Positions 17,654 to 27,515 of a DNA stretch of 56,169 nt are shown here, piece by piece. Each line of letters opens with the position of its first letter. The stretch's first letter is position 1. A program made the position numbers and the translations under genes. The stretch lies in NCBI GenBank assembly GCA_025769875.1, contig JAGFNK010000343.1, positions 1 to 56,169 of the forward strand, in the 5' to 3' direction. Source of the stretch: Russula earlei. Lineage: Eukaryota > Basidiomycota > Agaricomycetes > Russulales > Russulaceae. Below the pieces are notes generated by a model. That model was not told where the DNA came from. It was given only the letters and a program-made list of their open reading frames with translations, and did no database searches.

Positions 17654-19081
17654 TCACCAAGCTAGTCGACCCTGGGAACCGGGGGCGACACACGTCCACG
17701 CCGTCTCGTCTTCTTTGCTCAGCATAAATCCATTCTCGCTCGTCGCTACAAACGAGTCCTCGACAACAGTGACAGTGGCTTCCCCTTCTTTCGCAGGTAC
17801 TGACTCGGATTGCGGCGAAACTACGAATGTGAGCGTATTCTTCGCAGCACCAGGTAGGACGTCGAGGGAAATATGGTCGCTGGGGCGATGAAATATCTGC
17901 CCAAAATAGGTGAGAACTCGCTACGAGGCGCCGGCGGGCAAATACGGCAGACCTGAACCGATGTTCCTTTCCCGGGGGCTGTCTCAGTCTCCAGTGCCAT
18001 CGTTCCGCGCGACAGACCCCCCGACGTGATGTGATGGACTTGCCACAGATCACCGTCACGCAACACGCCAAGGTAGAACTCGTCGTCTTTGGCTGCTCTG
18101 CCAGTAAGTGCACTCTCCTCGATCGCGGAGACGAGATGCGCGATGGGATTCCGGTTATCCAACTGGTGAACGAGATTGCCGTCTGATCTACAAGCAAAAG
18201 TCATGAGGGCCGATCGGGTCACAAGAGGGAAACTTGCCCAGTTACTTTGAGTGGGGGTGTGATCACACGTAGATCAGGAAACGCTCTTTGCAGGGTTGGG
18301 CGTGGACCACCGGAGAGAGCGATGCCAACGGCACCAGAGGAGTTCACTGAGCCATTATAGAATAGCGTGTACGGTCTCCCAGTCACAAAGGGCGTGGATG
18401 AGCAGAAAAGGCCTAGCTTCGAAACGGATTGTTACGCAAGAATGCACAAGAAGACATGAAGATGACCGACCTTGCTCGCCAGCGGAAAACAGGACAGCGA
18501 TTCATTGAGACCCTGAGGTGCGTTGTCCGTGAGAGTGATGATGGTGTGTACGTCCTCTTTTCTGGGACCGATCAACGTTGTGATACGATGAAAAGCAGAG
18601 GGAACGAACGAACACACCCAAGCCCTCTCAATGCCGGAGGCACAGCGCCGTCCTTTATGCTGCGCCTCCATATCCTCTCCCAGTCCACCTCGCCATGCGT
18701 CACGCCAAAGACGGGCTCGCCGCCTCGCACTTCCTCCTCGCCTTTGCTCCGCATCGCGTGCCATCTCCCCACCTGCGTCTCCGGCCGTCCGGGTATGTCG
18801 CTGCGGAACGGCGTTGCATGTCTTCCGTGGAAGAACGCCATCGAGCATGCGATGGCGCCGGGGACGCCTGGAGGTGGCGGAGTCGGCGCGACGAGGCACC
18901 CGACGCTGCCCGAGGACGAGAGGGAGGAAAGCGCGGCGACGAGCTGTGATAGGGACGACGCGGGGGTGTTGGTGGAGAGGGTGAAGAGGAGCGGGTGGGA
19001 GGCGAGCTCCGCGGGGAGGCGCGTTATGTGCGCGAGGATGGAGGAGGCGCTGCGCGCGAACACCGTGCTCGAATACAACAT
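17654..19081 (-). CDS. FIST-domain protein, five exons
   Basis: Exons 19081-18618, 18561-18471, 18416-18238, 18187-17953, 17896-17654 join in consistent phases to 403 residues, ending GRLAW and TGA. Introns are 56, 54, 50 and 56 nt; the third starts GCAAGT, a GC-AG intron. Donors of introns 2 and 4 (GTCGGT, GTCTGC) are weak, but both joins restore family-like sequence. The order of recognised stretches is LLFTLSTN near the N-terminus, TIPGRPETQVGRWHAMR, then (after intron 1) VHTIITLTDNAPQGL, SSTPFVTGRPYTLFYNG, GNLVHQLD, SVQIFHRP and a C-terminal ATSENGFML. This matches fungal proteins of the FIST (F-box and intracellular signal transduction) family as I know them. The molecular role in fungi is not settled; ligand sensing is proposed for the domain. 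The start was chosen at the Met just before the conserved N-terminus; an upstream Met exists at 19159. Confidence 0.8.
18188..18237 (-). other. GC-AG intron of the FIST gene
   Basis: 50 nt, GCAAGT...TTGTAG, with CATGAC as a possible branch site. Alternative GT donors nearby give the wrong phase. With GC-AG the codon GG|A and the following SDGNLVHQLD read through. Confidence 0.65.
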
Positions 19082-19798
19082 GTGAACGGACGAGGGCGGT
19101 CGCAGACGAGGATGAAACGGTCGATGCGACTTGGCTCTTGTTAGTTTGGAATTTCGCAACCTGTAAGAATGCGGTCCTCTACGGTGTTCGAATTAAGTTC
19201 CCAACGTGATCAGGGTTGTATGACTGACTATCGCCTTCCTCCCACCACATCACCTTCAAGCCCTCACCAATCGCATTGTCGTTGTCATCCCCACTCCTTT
19301 GCCGCCTCGATCGTGCCACCAACAGCACACCGCGCCATCGCGACCATCTTCACGCGCCCTCAATGCCCGCGCACCCACCTCTCCCAACAAACCAATACAC
19401 CCCAAAGCGAAGGCCCCTCGTCGCCTCCATCATCCAGCCAACATCACACGCCGCGCCATCGCGCGCATTCGCCTGTCGCCTGGCCTTAACCCTCAAGATG
19501 CCACGCCTCAACCGTCTCGCGCCCGCCTCAACCGCCGCCTACACACCGTACGCAAGGGCTCGCAGCCCTCAACCTCCTCGCGTCGTGCTCCTCACGGTGT
19601 GCTCCTGGACCAAGGGGGATGCAATTATGATTGCCTTTCATCATCTTTCGCTGTAGCTCTTCCCTCCCGTATCTAAGACTTTTTAGCTACCTTCTGAATG
19701 GCAGTTCACTTCTTTTTGTGCAACCATTACTAACACTGCCATGTTGTTTGGACAGGTACTCCCTTGATCCAAACTCAATCAGCATAACAACTCTCATA
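19082..19798. other. Upstream of the FIST gene; no gene fixed
   Basis: 19082-19250 should hold the promoter of the minus-strand FIST gene; no clear TATA box is seen. 19250-19640 contains Pro/Ser/His/Arg-rich frames in more than one phase that I cannot assign. From 19640 the DNA is AT-richer and ends at the LINE target ATAACAACTCTCATA (19784-19798). Confidence 0.35.
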
Positions 19799-21464
19799 CG
19801 ATGCTTCTTAACTTCATATGATGCTTCTTAACTTCATACCACCATCATGCCCACCGGGCAAACGATCCCTCTCCCAGCCTTTCTCCCCTTCCCTGGGGAA
19901 CAACTCTGAAACCTACTACCCCCCAACCATGACTCTTTGGCTAGTATACTTGGGCTTGCCCATGCCTATCTAAAGCATCTGCATCCCTCTAAACTTGCCC
20001 AACCGGACAAGTCAATGAAGGCCTCTGCACACCTCCTGAAGCTCTTCCTGAATGATACTCTAGTCACTGCCCTCCCCTTAGGGCACCACCCACAATCCAC
20101 TGCCCCTACCAGAGAACTTAACTTGCTCCAGAACCGCCTCACCAGCCTGGAGACCACACTTATCAATCTCACTCAGGCTTCAGTCAACGTGAGAAAGGAA
20201 ATCAAAGCCCTGCCCAAAAACACCACAACACCAAGGCCAAAGTCCCATTGACCCCAGCCTCTAACACCACTCCCACATACGCAGCCAAGGCCTCCCTTCC
20301 CCCCTGCCCTAGTGCGGTCATGAAGACATCTGCTTACACCTGGCTGGCCTCCCTCCGCCCTAACCCCGCGGACATATGCGCCACCATCAACTCTGCCTTA
20401 CGTTCAACCAACAACAACCAAGTCCACATGTCCACCGCAAGGTGGACACAAAAGGGTAATCTAGTGATTTGGGGTGGTCCGAATACCATGGCACACAACC
20501 TCCCTCCCTGAAATCTCTGAGGCCCTGCAAGCCTCCCTCTCAGTCAACTCCATCTCTGCCCCCCAAGAACCCCCACCAGTACGACCAAAAGTCAAATGGT
20601 CCAAACTTACAATAAACGCTGCCCCAACTGGCAAAACTAACACAAGAGAAGCATACACCCCACAGGAGTGCCACCAAGCACTCCTGGCTGAGAACCCCAC
20701 CTATGCCACCCTCACCATTACCCAACCTCCTTCATGGGTTAGGCCCCCATCAACTTATGCCCCAGGCGTGCACTCCTCCCTCTCAGTCTCCTTTGAAGAC
20801 CCAGATGGCACAAAGACCCAGGCACTCCTCTGCTTACACACCCTACACATGCTTGGGCATGTGGTAACCCTAAAGTGCTGGAGAAGCAACCCACCAAAGA
20901 ACACCAACAAGAAACACCCCACCCCGAAATGTCCAACCCTCAACCCAATTGGCGCCACTCCCACCCCAAGCGCTGCCAACTTCTTGCCCAGCCCCACTCC
21001 CCCTGCCCCAACATCCTTCACCAGACTGGCCTTCGCGCCCTTCAGCAGAATACCACCTGCCCCCATGCTCTAGACACATGCATCTGTGCTGGAGACACAG
21101 TCAAACCCTCCCACACAATGTGTGCGCAATGCTCCACCCCCTAACTACACTGGACAATAGGCTTTTTGATCGTGTGTTTTCGCTCATGTTTTTGCTGCCC
21201 CCACGTACAACTCCAATCCCCTGCACCTTCAACCTGAGCTGGTTCCCCATCCTCTGGCCCCCCTTTCTTTTGTCCCTTCTCATTCGAGCACGAAACCTGC
21301 TCCCCTATCCCTATATACGCAGAATGGTAGGAAGTCATAGGTTACTTTTAGTGTTTTGGGCCGGGCACAGTGCATGATAAGCCAGCTCTTAGGTACCCAG
21401 GGACCGCCCATGTACTTAGTTTATAAAGCAGTATACAAAAGCGAATTCAAAAAAAAAAAAAAAA
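19799..21464 (+). mobile_element. LINE (Tad-like), ORF1 only, with poly-A tail
   Basis: Flanked by the exact 15 bp duplication ATAACAACTCTCATA (19784-19798 and 21465-21479). The 3' end (TAGTTTATAAAGCAGTATAC then a run of A) is the kind seen in basidiomycete LINEs. The 5' end begins with a 20 bp sequence (GATGCTTCTTAACTTCATA plus one base) repeated twice. ORF1 starts 48 bases in. No reverse transcriptase is present. The whole copy is about 1.67 kb, so the ORF2 region is missing while both ends remain. Confidence 0.88.
19847..21144 (+). pseudogene. LINE ORF1 (gag-like) pseudogene
   Basis: ATG at 19847 opens a frame (MPTGQTIPLPAFLPFPGEQL) stopped by TGA after about 20 codons. It continues in the same frame to about 20251, then in shifted frames 20248-20511 and 20474-20880. 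Recognisable stretches: STARWTQKGNLVIWGGPNT, PVRPKVKWSKLTINAAPTGK and YATLTITQPPSWVRPPSTY, typical of agaricomycete LINE ORF1 proteins. Near 21060-21120 the remains of a Cys/His zinc motif appear (CPHALDTCICAGD, HTMCAQC). ORF1 would bind the LINE RNA. At least one stop and two frameshifts make it inactive. Confidence 0.75.
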
Positions 21465-21539
21465 ATAACAACTCTCATAGCACTTATTATACTGTATCTT
21501 GATGTATCTAATAAATTTTTTTGCTGAAAGTCTTAAGTC

Positions 21540-22137
21540 CCCTTACTCTCCCTCACACTGACTTTCCTAAAATGGTAATATTGACACATGACATGTAAAA
21601 TAAATAACAACAAATGAAGGGCAATTTTATTGCATTTAGTGCTTCAAAGTCCAGTCCAGTCCAGTTTTTCCCATGATTTTGGTGTGACCATGACTGTGAC
21701 TGGCTGCTGGTTTGCCCAATCCTCAAAAAAACTGGACTGGACTGCACATGACTGGTTACATGCAGTCATTTGTAGTCAATTGACCAGTTCAGACCAGTCC
21801 CAACTGAAACTGGAGGATGACTGGTTGAAACCAGTTCTTGATTCAGGAACAGCTGCACTCACCTCGCCTTTCCCTTGCATCATCATTGCCACCATGCTGC
21901 CACTTCCCTCTCTCTCATGTCGCTGCCACTTTCCACCACCACCCTCATTGCATGCACTGTAAGGTGGGTTCCTGCTGGCTTGGGAATCATACAGTGTGCT
22001 ACTTTCATGTGCTCCCTCCCTCCATGCATGCTGGGCAAATGCCAACACACAAATCCATGATGACACAACTGAGCTTTCTACATGCACAAACATTGTGCAT
22101 TAAGCTGTACTCTTTTTTTTTTCTCTCTCATCTGGCC
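21540..22137 (+). repeat. Dispersed repeat with GACTGG-type subterminal repeats (copy 1)
   Basis: Dense in CCAGTCCAGT / GACTGG motifs at 21650-21840, then a stretch to CATCTGGC at 22137. The inverse complement occupies 50766-51255. Clusters of short subterminal repeats are common in hAT-like DNA elements; the class is inferred. No transposase domain is visible. Confidence 0.5.
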
Positions 22138-22442
22138 GATCCCTAGACTCAAGACCCTGATGGCATGCAACCTGTCTTGTCCCATGAGCACAACTTTCAC
22201 GCCTTGAGCCATGTGCATTTTTTTTTCTCTTTCTTTCATTTTCATGGCTTTCTGATTCATTCTGCTTTGTGGGCTGCATTTTTGTTCATACCATGCCCAC
22301 CCACTTGTGTGCCACAGCCTATGTTTGCCATCACTACCATGCATCCTCCCTCACCACATCTCACCTCATCACCACCTCCGCCTGGCACACAATGCATCTT
22401 TTCCCACATGCACAATTTCACAGAACACTCTACTCCAGGCTT
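22138..22442 (+). repeat. Dispersed repeat containing the uninserted FB1 site, then the 5' part of the RPS0 pseudogene
   Basis: GGCTTTCTGATTCATTCTG at 22245-22263 is the uninserted form of the FB1 target at 24594. The same block recurs inverted at 49260-49300. From about 22410 the DNA reads FTEHSTPG, the part of ribosomal protein uS2 that joins the pseudogene right of the solo LTR. Confidence 0.55.
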
Positions 22443-23404
22443 TGTCATGAACCATTCTCCGGAGAGGGCCCTTGAAGGACCCTTCCTTATAGGAGGAAAC
22501 CCAGCCTCTATGGTGTCACCCTGTTCACACGAGCAAAAGGGGTGAGTAGAGGTGTCCACAATATCGTGCGCGCATTGTTGCGCGAGCGATTCTCGGCACA
22601 ATCGACATACAGCAAGCCCCACTTAAAGGCAACCCTTCTAGCAACAAAAGACAACATTAGGGCCTTCCTAAGGACCCTTTGGAACGACCCTAGGAACTCT
22701 ACAATAGGTACTAACCTGGTATCAAAGGCCCTACAACCCATTATTAGACCAACTCTAATAACTATAGAACGAACTATAAGGCAACACTAAGGACCTTAAT
22801 AGAAGTATTAGGGTCGACTCTAAGGACCCTAATAGAACTATATAAGGGCCTTATAAGATGTCACTATTCCCTAACCAAACTACAAGTCCTCAAATGACCG
22901 GCCCTAAACTAACTAACAGGAAATGAATCAGGTGCTTGCATGTGCACTAAAGCAGTGAACACGTGGACAATGGAAGCTCTTACTCATCAAGAAGAGTCTT
23001 CTTACTCAGCAGCTTACTGAGCATGACTGAGCATGCTCAATAAGCATCCTCCGACTTCTTACTCATCACTCTATTGTGCTTGATAACAAGGTTATGACTT
23101 GTTCCCTATTTAGCAGTCCTCTTGTAGTATATAAGCGCTCAATAAAGTAGCGGACAGTCCTCAGACTGTCCATTTGTTTACGGCACTCTCCATCCCTGGG
23201 ATACTCCTTTAAGGACCATCCCCTTGTGACTACCCTGGCCTCTTCCCTGCGTGATTGCTCGACTCTCACAGTAACAATACCTCTCTGGTACCTGTTACTA
23301 CTCTGGACTCTACTTCTTGCCCACGCCGTCTTGGACGCCTATCGACTCATCTTCGAGCTTATCCCTCGCTCTTGAACTGGATAGTTCAACAGTGAGTCTT
23401 GACA
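22443..23404 (+). mobile_element. Solo LTR-A, 962 bp
   Basis: TGTCATGAACCATTC...GTGAGTCTTGACA with the duplication GGCTT (22438-22442 and 23405-23409). TATA box TATATAAG at 23128, AATAAA at 23140, and a perfect hairpin GGACAGTC-CTCA-GACTGTCC at 23152-23171, where the RNA should begin. It splits the RPS0 pseudogene. Confidence 0.93.
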
Positions 23405-24011
23405 GGCTTGTTCACAAACTACATCACATGCTCATTCAAGGAGCCCCAGCTGATCATCGTGATGGACCTGCATGTGGACCATGAAGCAATCCACAAGGTG
23501 TTCTACATCAACATCCCCATCATCACACTCGTGGGTACACTGCTCAGGTATGTTGATGTGGCCATCCTTATGAAAGAACAACAAGTCACACTATGCGATC
23601 GGCCTTGTCTGGTGGCTTCTTGCACTTGAGGTGCTCTGCCTCCATGGCAACATCCCCCACCCCTGATGGCTGGAATGTCATGGTCAACATGTTCTTCTAT
23701 CACGATTCCAAAGAGGTCGAGAAGCAGCAACAGGAGGAGGCACAGGCCAAGGCTGCTGCCACTGGCGAGGGTGATGCCCCTCCTGTCACCAAGTGGGACA
23801 TCCCTTTGGTGCCAGTCAGTGGTGGCATCAACCCTGCACTTGCAACTCAAGATGGTAAGTAGCAGATATGAGTGCGACAAGGGGCATCTTGCTTATCTAC
23901 TGCCACATAGGTGCTATTGACTGGGCTGCAGGGCCATCAGGTGGCAATGACTGGGCAGCGCAGCCTGCTGCTGTAACAGGATGGGATGCAGCGCCAGTGG
24001 CTTGGGATTAA
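23405..24011 (+). pseudogene. RPS0: Ribosomal protein uS2 (RPS0/RPSA) pseudogene, intron kept
   Basis: Reads [19 protein letters not shown], then [31 protein letters not shown] and a C-terminal run of DWAA and WD motifs ending AWD and TAA at 24009. These are the conserved parts of the 40S subunit protein uS2. There is a frameshift near 23590 and another near 23660, and Arg codons of the active gene are replaced (SFKEP region, WWLLA-L-E). A 56 nt intron (GTAAGT...CACATAG, about 23854-23909) is still present, so this is a DNA-level duplicate and not a processed copy. Its 5' part continues left of the solo LTR at 22410-22442. The working gene must be elsewhere in the genome. Confidence 0.85.
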
Positions 24012-24042
24012 GGTGGGTGTCACTGACTGGGGGTGGTGTCGC

Positions 24043-24509
24043 TGACAAATTGTTTCATGTGCGAGACGTGCGCACTGAGTCAAACCAGATGACAAGTTCT
24101 TGTGAGATTCAGGGTTCTCAGTGACAACACAGCGAGAGCTAGTGTGTACCGCGGAGTGGGGGAAACAGCAAATAAGTCTTCGCGTTCGAAGACTTAAGAG
24201 ATGAAAGAGTTTCTGGGACGTTTGCTTGATTTCCTGCAAGCCTACAGTTCCGAAGCTAGAATCCAGTGATATTCACAAGAGAACAAGTTTAGGGCTTGTT
24301 CCCTTCTACTGACAGGTTTATATAGACAGATATGTCCTATATCAAATAGTAGACATGAGGTAGCAACGAGACAATCGGAACTGGAACATGCTGGAAGGTG
24401 GTGGTACATGCGAGGCAAATGAGTCATGAAAACATGCTGGAATTGTGAGGCTTGTCCAGGTAGGCTTGTCCAGTTGCCAGTTCGGTCCGAGGGGCCAGTA
24501 CTTGTGACA
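24043..24509 (-). mobile_element. Probable solo LTR, unnamed family
   Basis: On the minus strand it reads TGTCACAAGTACTGG...CAATTTGTCA, with TATATAAACC in the middle followed by an AAGCCCTAAACTTG block at the usual start distance. The flanks GTCGC and GTGGG do not form a clear duplication, so the boundaries are tentative. Seen once in the window. Confidence 0.4.
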
Positions 24510-24595
24510 GTGGGTGTGTGCGATTTCACGCATTGAGCTGTCTGCGTTTTTTATTTTTTTGTATTTTATTTTTATTTTTCATGGCTTTCTGATTA

Positions 24596-27515
24596 TTGCC
24601 GTTTTCAGCGCACTTGGCGGAGCTTGAATTCCACCCAAATCGGCGCAGAAACCCCCTCAAACATGCGGGATGAATATCTCCCTCAAAACAGCTTCAATTA
24701 ATATGAAATTTATTGTCCCTGAATCACCTGAATGAGGGCTAGGCAGCCCCATTGTTTTCATGAGATTTGAGTGAGAATTGGTGGAGCTGGACTCAAGCCA
24801 CCTGCACATGTGTATTAGATGAATTACAACTCAAAATCATGGTCTATATCCATTATGTTTCCCTCATGTTGTACCCATGGGCTGTCTTGAGGCAGCCCCA
24901 TAGTGTTTTTGACTCAAGTGTTGTGGTGTGCAACATTGTTTTCAGTGTGATTGGAGTGACGGCCAGCCACTCATTGCCCCTCTTACCTCTCCATTCTGAC
25001 CATACACATACCCTGCGCCCATGCCCGCTCCAGCCTCCATCCCTACATTGTGCACCATCGCCTCCGCCTCACCTGCCTTGCCCATTGTCCCTGCGGTTCC
25101 CACCTCATCCGCCATTCCCGTCACCTCGTTCACCGCCGCCATCCTCAACTCGCCAGCCATCATTGCCTTGGCTCCACCTGCCCTCACTGTCCCAGCATCG
25201 CCCACATTCACTATCATCACCACCTCGTCTGTCCCCGCTGCCGTAGCCTCAGCCGTGACATCGCCTATCACCACTGTCCCCATCTTTGCCCAACCAGCTC
25301 CCGTGCCCTCAGTGTTGCCTGCTATGGCCACTGTCTCAGCTCCATGCACAACCACCATCTCAACCTCGCCTACTGACGTTTTAGCGCCGCCCACCACTTC
25401 AGCCCTCGCAGCCTCATCTGCCACCCCCGCCTTCATCTCATCCACTCCTGCGCCCTCAGTCGTCTCGTCGCACTCAGTCTCGTCCGTCGCCTCGTCCGTC
25501 ACCACAGTAGCCTCAGTCATGCCAGCCGCCGACTTTGCATCAGTCTCCATCTTAGCCTTGTTGCCCGTACTTGTCAGTTCAGCCCAGTCCATCATAGCAC
25601 CAGCATCGCCAGCCGCCGCCGTCTCCACCCTGCCCTCAGCCTCAGCCTTCTCAGTCTCAGCCGCCACCACCGCGCCCCTAGTTTTGCCAGCCGTCTCCAT
25701 TGCCCCAGCTTCAGATCAGTCAACCGCCACCAGCACGCTCTTAGCCTTGCCAGCCACCTTAGTCTCATCAGCCGCCACCGTAGCCTCAGCCTCAGCCACC
25801 GATGTCTTAGCGCCACACGCTGCCGTCTCCACCACCGTCTCACAAGCCACCGCCGCCACGCCCTTGTCAGACACAGCTGCCGTCGCCCCTGCGTCGCCCT
25901 CAGTCGTCGCCTCCACCCCGTCCACCTCCACCATCGCACCAGCTCAGTCTGCCACCACCTTCTCAGTCTCAGCCTCAGTCTTCTCAGTCTCAGCCTCAGT
26001 CTTCTCAGTCTCAGCCGCCGCTTTAGTAGTTTTGCGTGACACCAGCACCGCTGCACCGTCGCAACCCCTCGCCACCAGCACCACCCCAGAAGACCAAGAA
26101 GGCCTCGGCCACAAACTTAGCCATGACACGCCACAACAGGAGCAGAAGCAGCCGCCGCAGGAGAAGCAGTCACCGACACCAACAGCACACCGCACGCTGC
26201 CTCCCACATCGCCTCCCCATCCATTTGCGCGCTCTCGCCCACGTCTGCTGCCGACACCTGCAGTGGAGACGACCCCGCCACCGCCGCCGCAAGATGACAG
26301 ATCCCACCCCCACGCAAGCCGCCCCATGCATCCTCTTTCTCGAGTCCTCGCCACCTATGTCTCTATCTACGAACTCACGCTCACTGCCTATGCCTTTGCT
26401 CCTCATCCACGCCTGCTGCCACCACCTGCAATGGAGATGACCATGCCGCCACTGCCACAAGACAACACCACCACCACGCAGCCGCCATCTCATCACTGCC
26501 ACCCTCGTCTCCATCGCCTCTGTTTCCCATCGCCCTCCCCTCTTCCATCATCACCATCGCCGATCACCGCCTTTGCGTCTTCCACAGCACAAGCAGCCGC
26601 GACTGCCACCTCAATTCAGACGTGAAAGGCTCAAAACACTCGCATTCAGATGCTTGACCGAGGACGGTCGAAGTTTCAAGCCCCCGGGAGGTGTAAGGAA
26701 GATTATGGCTGGCCTCGAAATCACATGCAAAAACGCGACACAACATGACATGAGACTGACACCTCAGCTCCCTTTCATCCCTTGCCACCTCCCTCTTGTT
26801 CCAGGCAGTCCACCGACCGCACACCACAAGCCATCTTGTGTGCGACATCAAGACCTTGATCGCATCGCCCAGCCCTCGCCACCGACCATGCGTGCATGCA
26901 TGCCTCGGCACACTAGATGCGTTCGCGTCTCAAGCCTTTCACAACCGCCTCAACCGTCTCAACCAGTCTTGATTCACTTTCATGCCATTCATCTCTAGTA
27001 CCTCTCTCCTGTATATAAAAACACCCTAGCTACTCTGTAGTAGAAAGAGTTCAGAATAGGACCCCTCTTTGCAACCCACTCCTCTCTGTCTGTGAAAAAC
27101 AAGAAGGATGGTCAGAATTGAGAGGTGAGAGGGGTGATGAGTGGCTGGCCGCGACTCCAATCGCACTGGAAACAACGTTGCACACCACAACACTTGAGTC
27201 AAAAACACTATGGGGCTGCCTCAAGACAGCCCATGGGTACAACATGAGGGAAAAATAATGGATATAGACCATGATTTTGAGTTGTAATTCATCTAATACA
27301 CATGTGCAGGTGGCTTGAGTCCAGCTCCACCAATTCTCACTCAAATCTCATGAAAACAATGGGGCTGCCTAGCCCTCATTCAGGTGATTCAGGGACAATA
27401 AGTTTCATATTAATTGAAGCTGTTTTGAGGGAGATATTCATCCCGCATGTTTGAGGGGGCTTCTGCGTCGATTTGGGTGGAATTCAAGCTCCGCCAAGTG
27501 TGCTGAAAACGGCAA
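24596..27515. mobile_element. FB1: long-inverted-repeat element with TA target duplication
   Basis: Ends TTGCCGTTTTCAGCGC / inverse, flanked by TA (24594-24595 and 27516-27517). The inverted repeats run about 350-400 bases at each end and are nearly the same as those of FB2 (36817-40321). The paralogous repeat at 22245 shows the uninserted site with equal length. The interior carries a Ser/Ala/Pro/Thr-rich ORF (25021-26625) and, from about 26690, a segment with TATA box GTATATAAAA that also occurs at 49620. No transposase is encoded, so it must be moved by another element. TA duplication suggests a Tc1/mariner-type enzyme (inference). Confidence 0.8.
25021..26625 (+). CDS. Ser/Ala/Pro/Thr-rich protein carried by FB1, unknown function
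   Basis: 534 codons, open, starting ATG 25021 and ending TGA. The first 350 residues are almost only Ala, Ser, Thr, Val and Pro, with three near-repeats of SVSASVF near residues 315-335. From about 355 it changes to Gln/Pro/His-rich sequence (TTPEDQEGLGHKL…). Two further Pro-rich blocks each contain a version of AMEMTMPPLPQD. No known domain is seen. Related pieces lie outside FB1 on the minus strand at 30068-30711 and at 35338-40591, so it belongs to a repeated gene family of which FB1 carries one copy. It may be non-coding low-complexity DNA. The length without stops is partly a composition effect. Confidence 0.4.
   Translation: MPAPASIPTLCTIASASPALPIVPAVPTSSAIPVTSFTAAILNSPAIIALAPPALTVPASPTFTIITTSSVPAAVASAVTSPITTVPIFAQPAPVPSVLPAMATVSAPCTTTISTSPTDVLAPPTTSALAASSATPAFISSTPAPSVVSSHSVSSVASSVTTVASVMPAADFASVSILALLPVLVSSAQSIIAPASPAAAVSTLPSASAFSVSAATTAPLVLPAVSIAPASDQSTATSTLLALPATLVSSAATVASASATDVLAPHAAVSTTVSQATAATPLSDTAAVAPASPSVVASTPSTSTIAPAQSATTFSVSASVFSVSASVFSVSAAALVVLRDTSTAAPSQPLATSTTPEDQEGLGHKLSHDTPQQEQKQPPQEKQSPTPTAHRTLPPTSPPHPFARSRPRLLPTPAVETTPPPPPQDDRSHPHASRPMHPLSRVLATYVSIYELTLTAYAFAPHPRLLPPPAMEMTMPPLPQDNTTTTQPPSHHCHPRLHRLCFPSPSPLPSSPSPITAFASSTAQAAATATSIQT

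Noticed and set aside
18429..19085. Plus-strand ORF of 218 codons over the FIST gene
   Set aside because: Antisense shadow of exon 1-2 of the FIST gene; no family resemblance, while the minus strand gives a coherent spliced protein.
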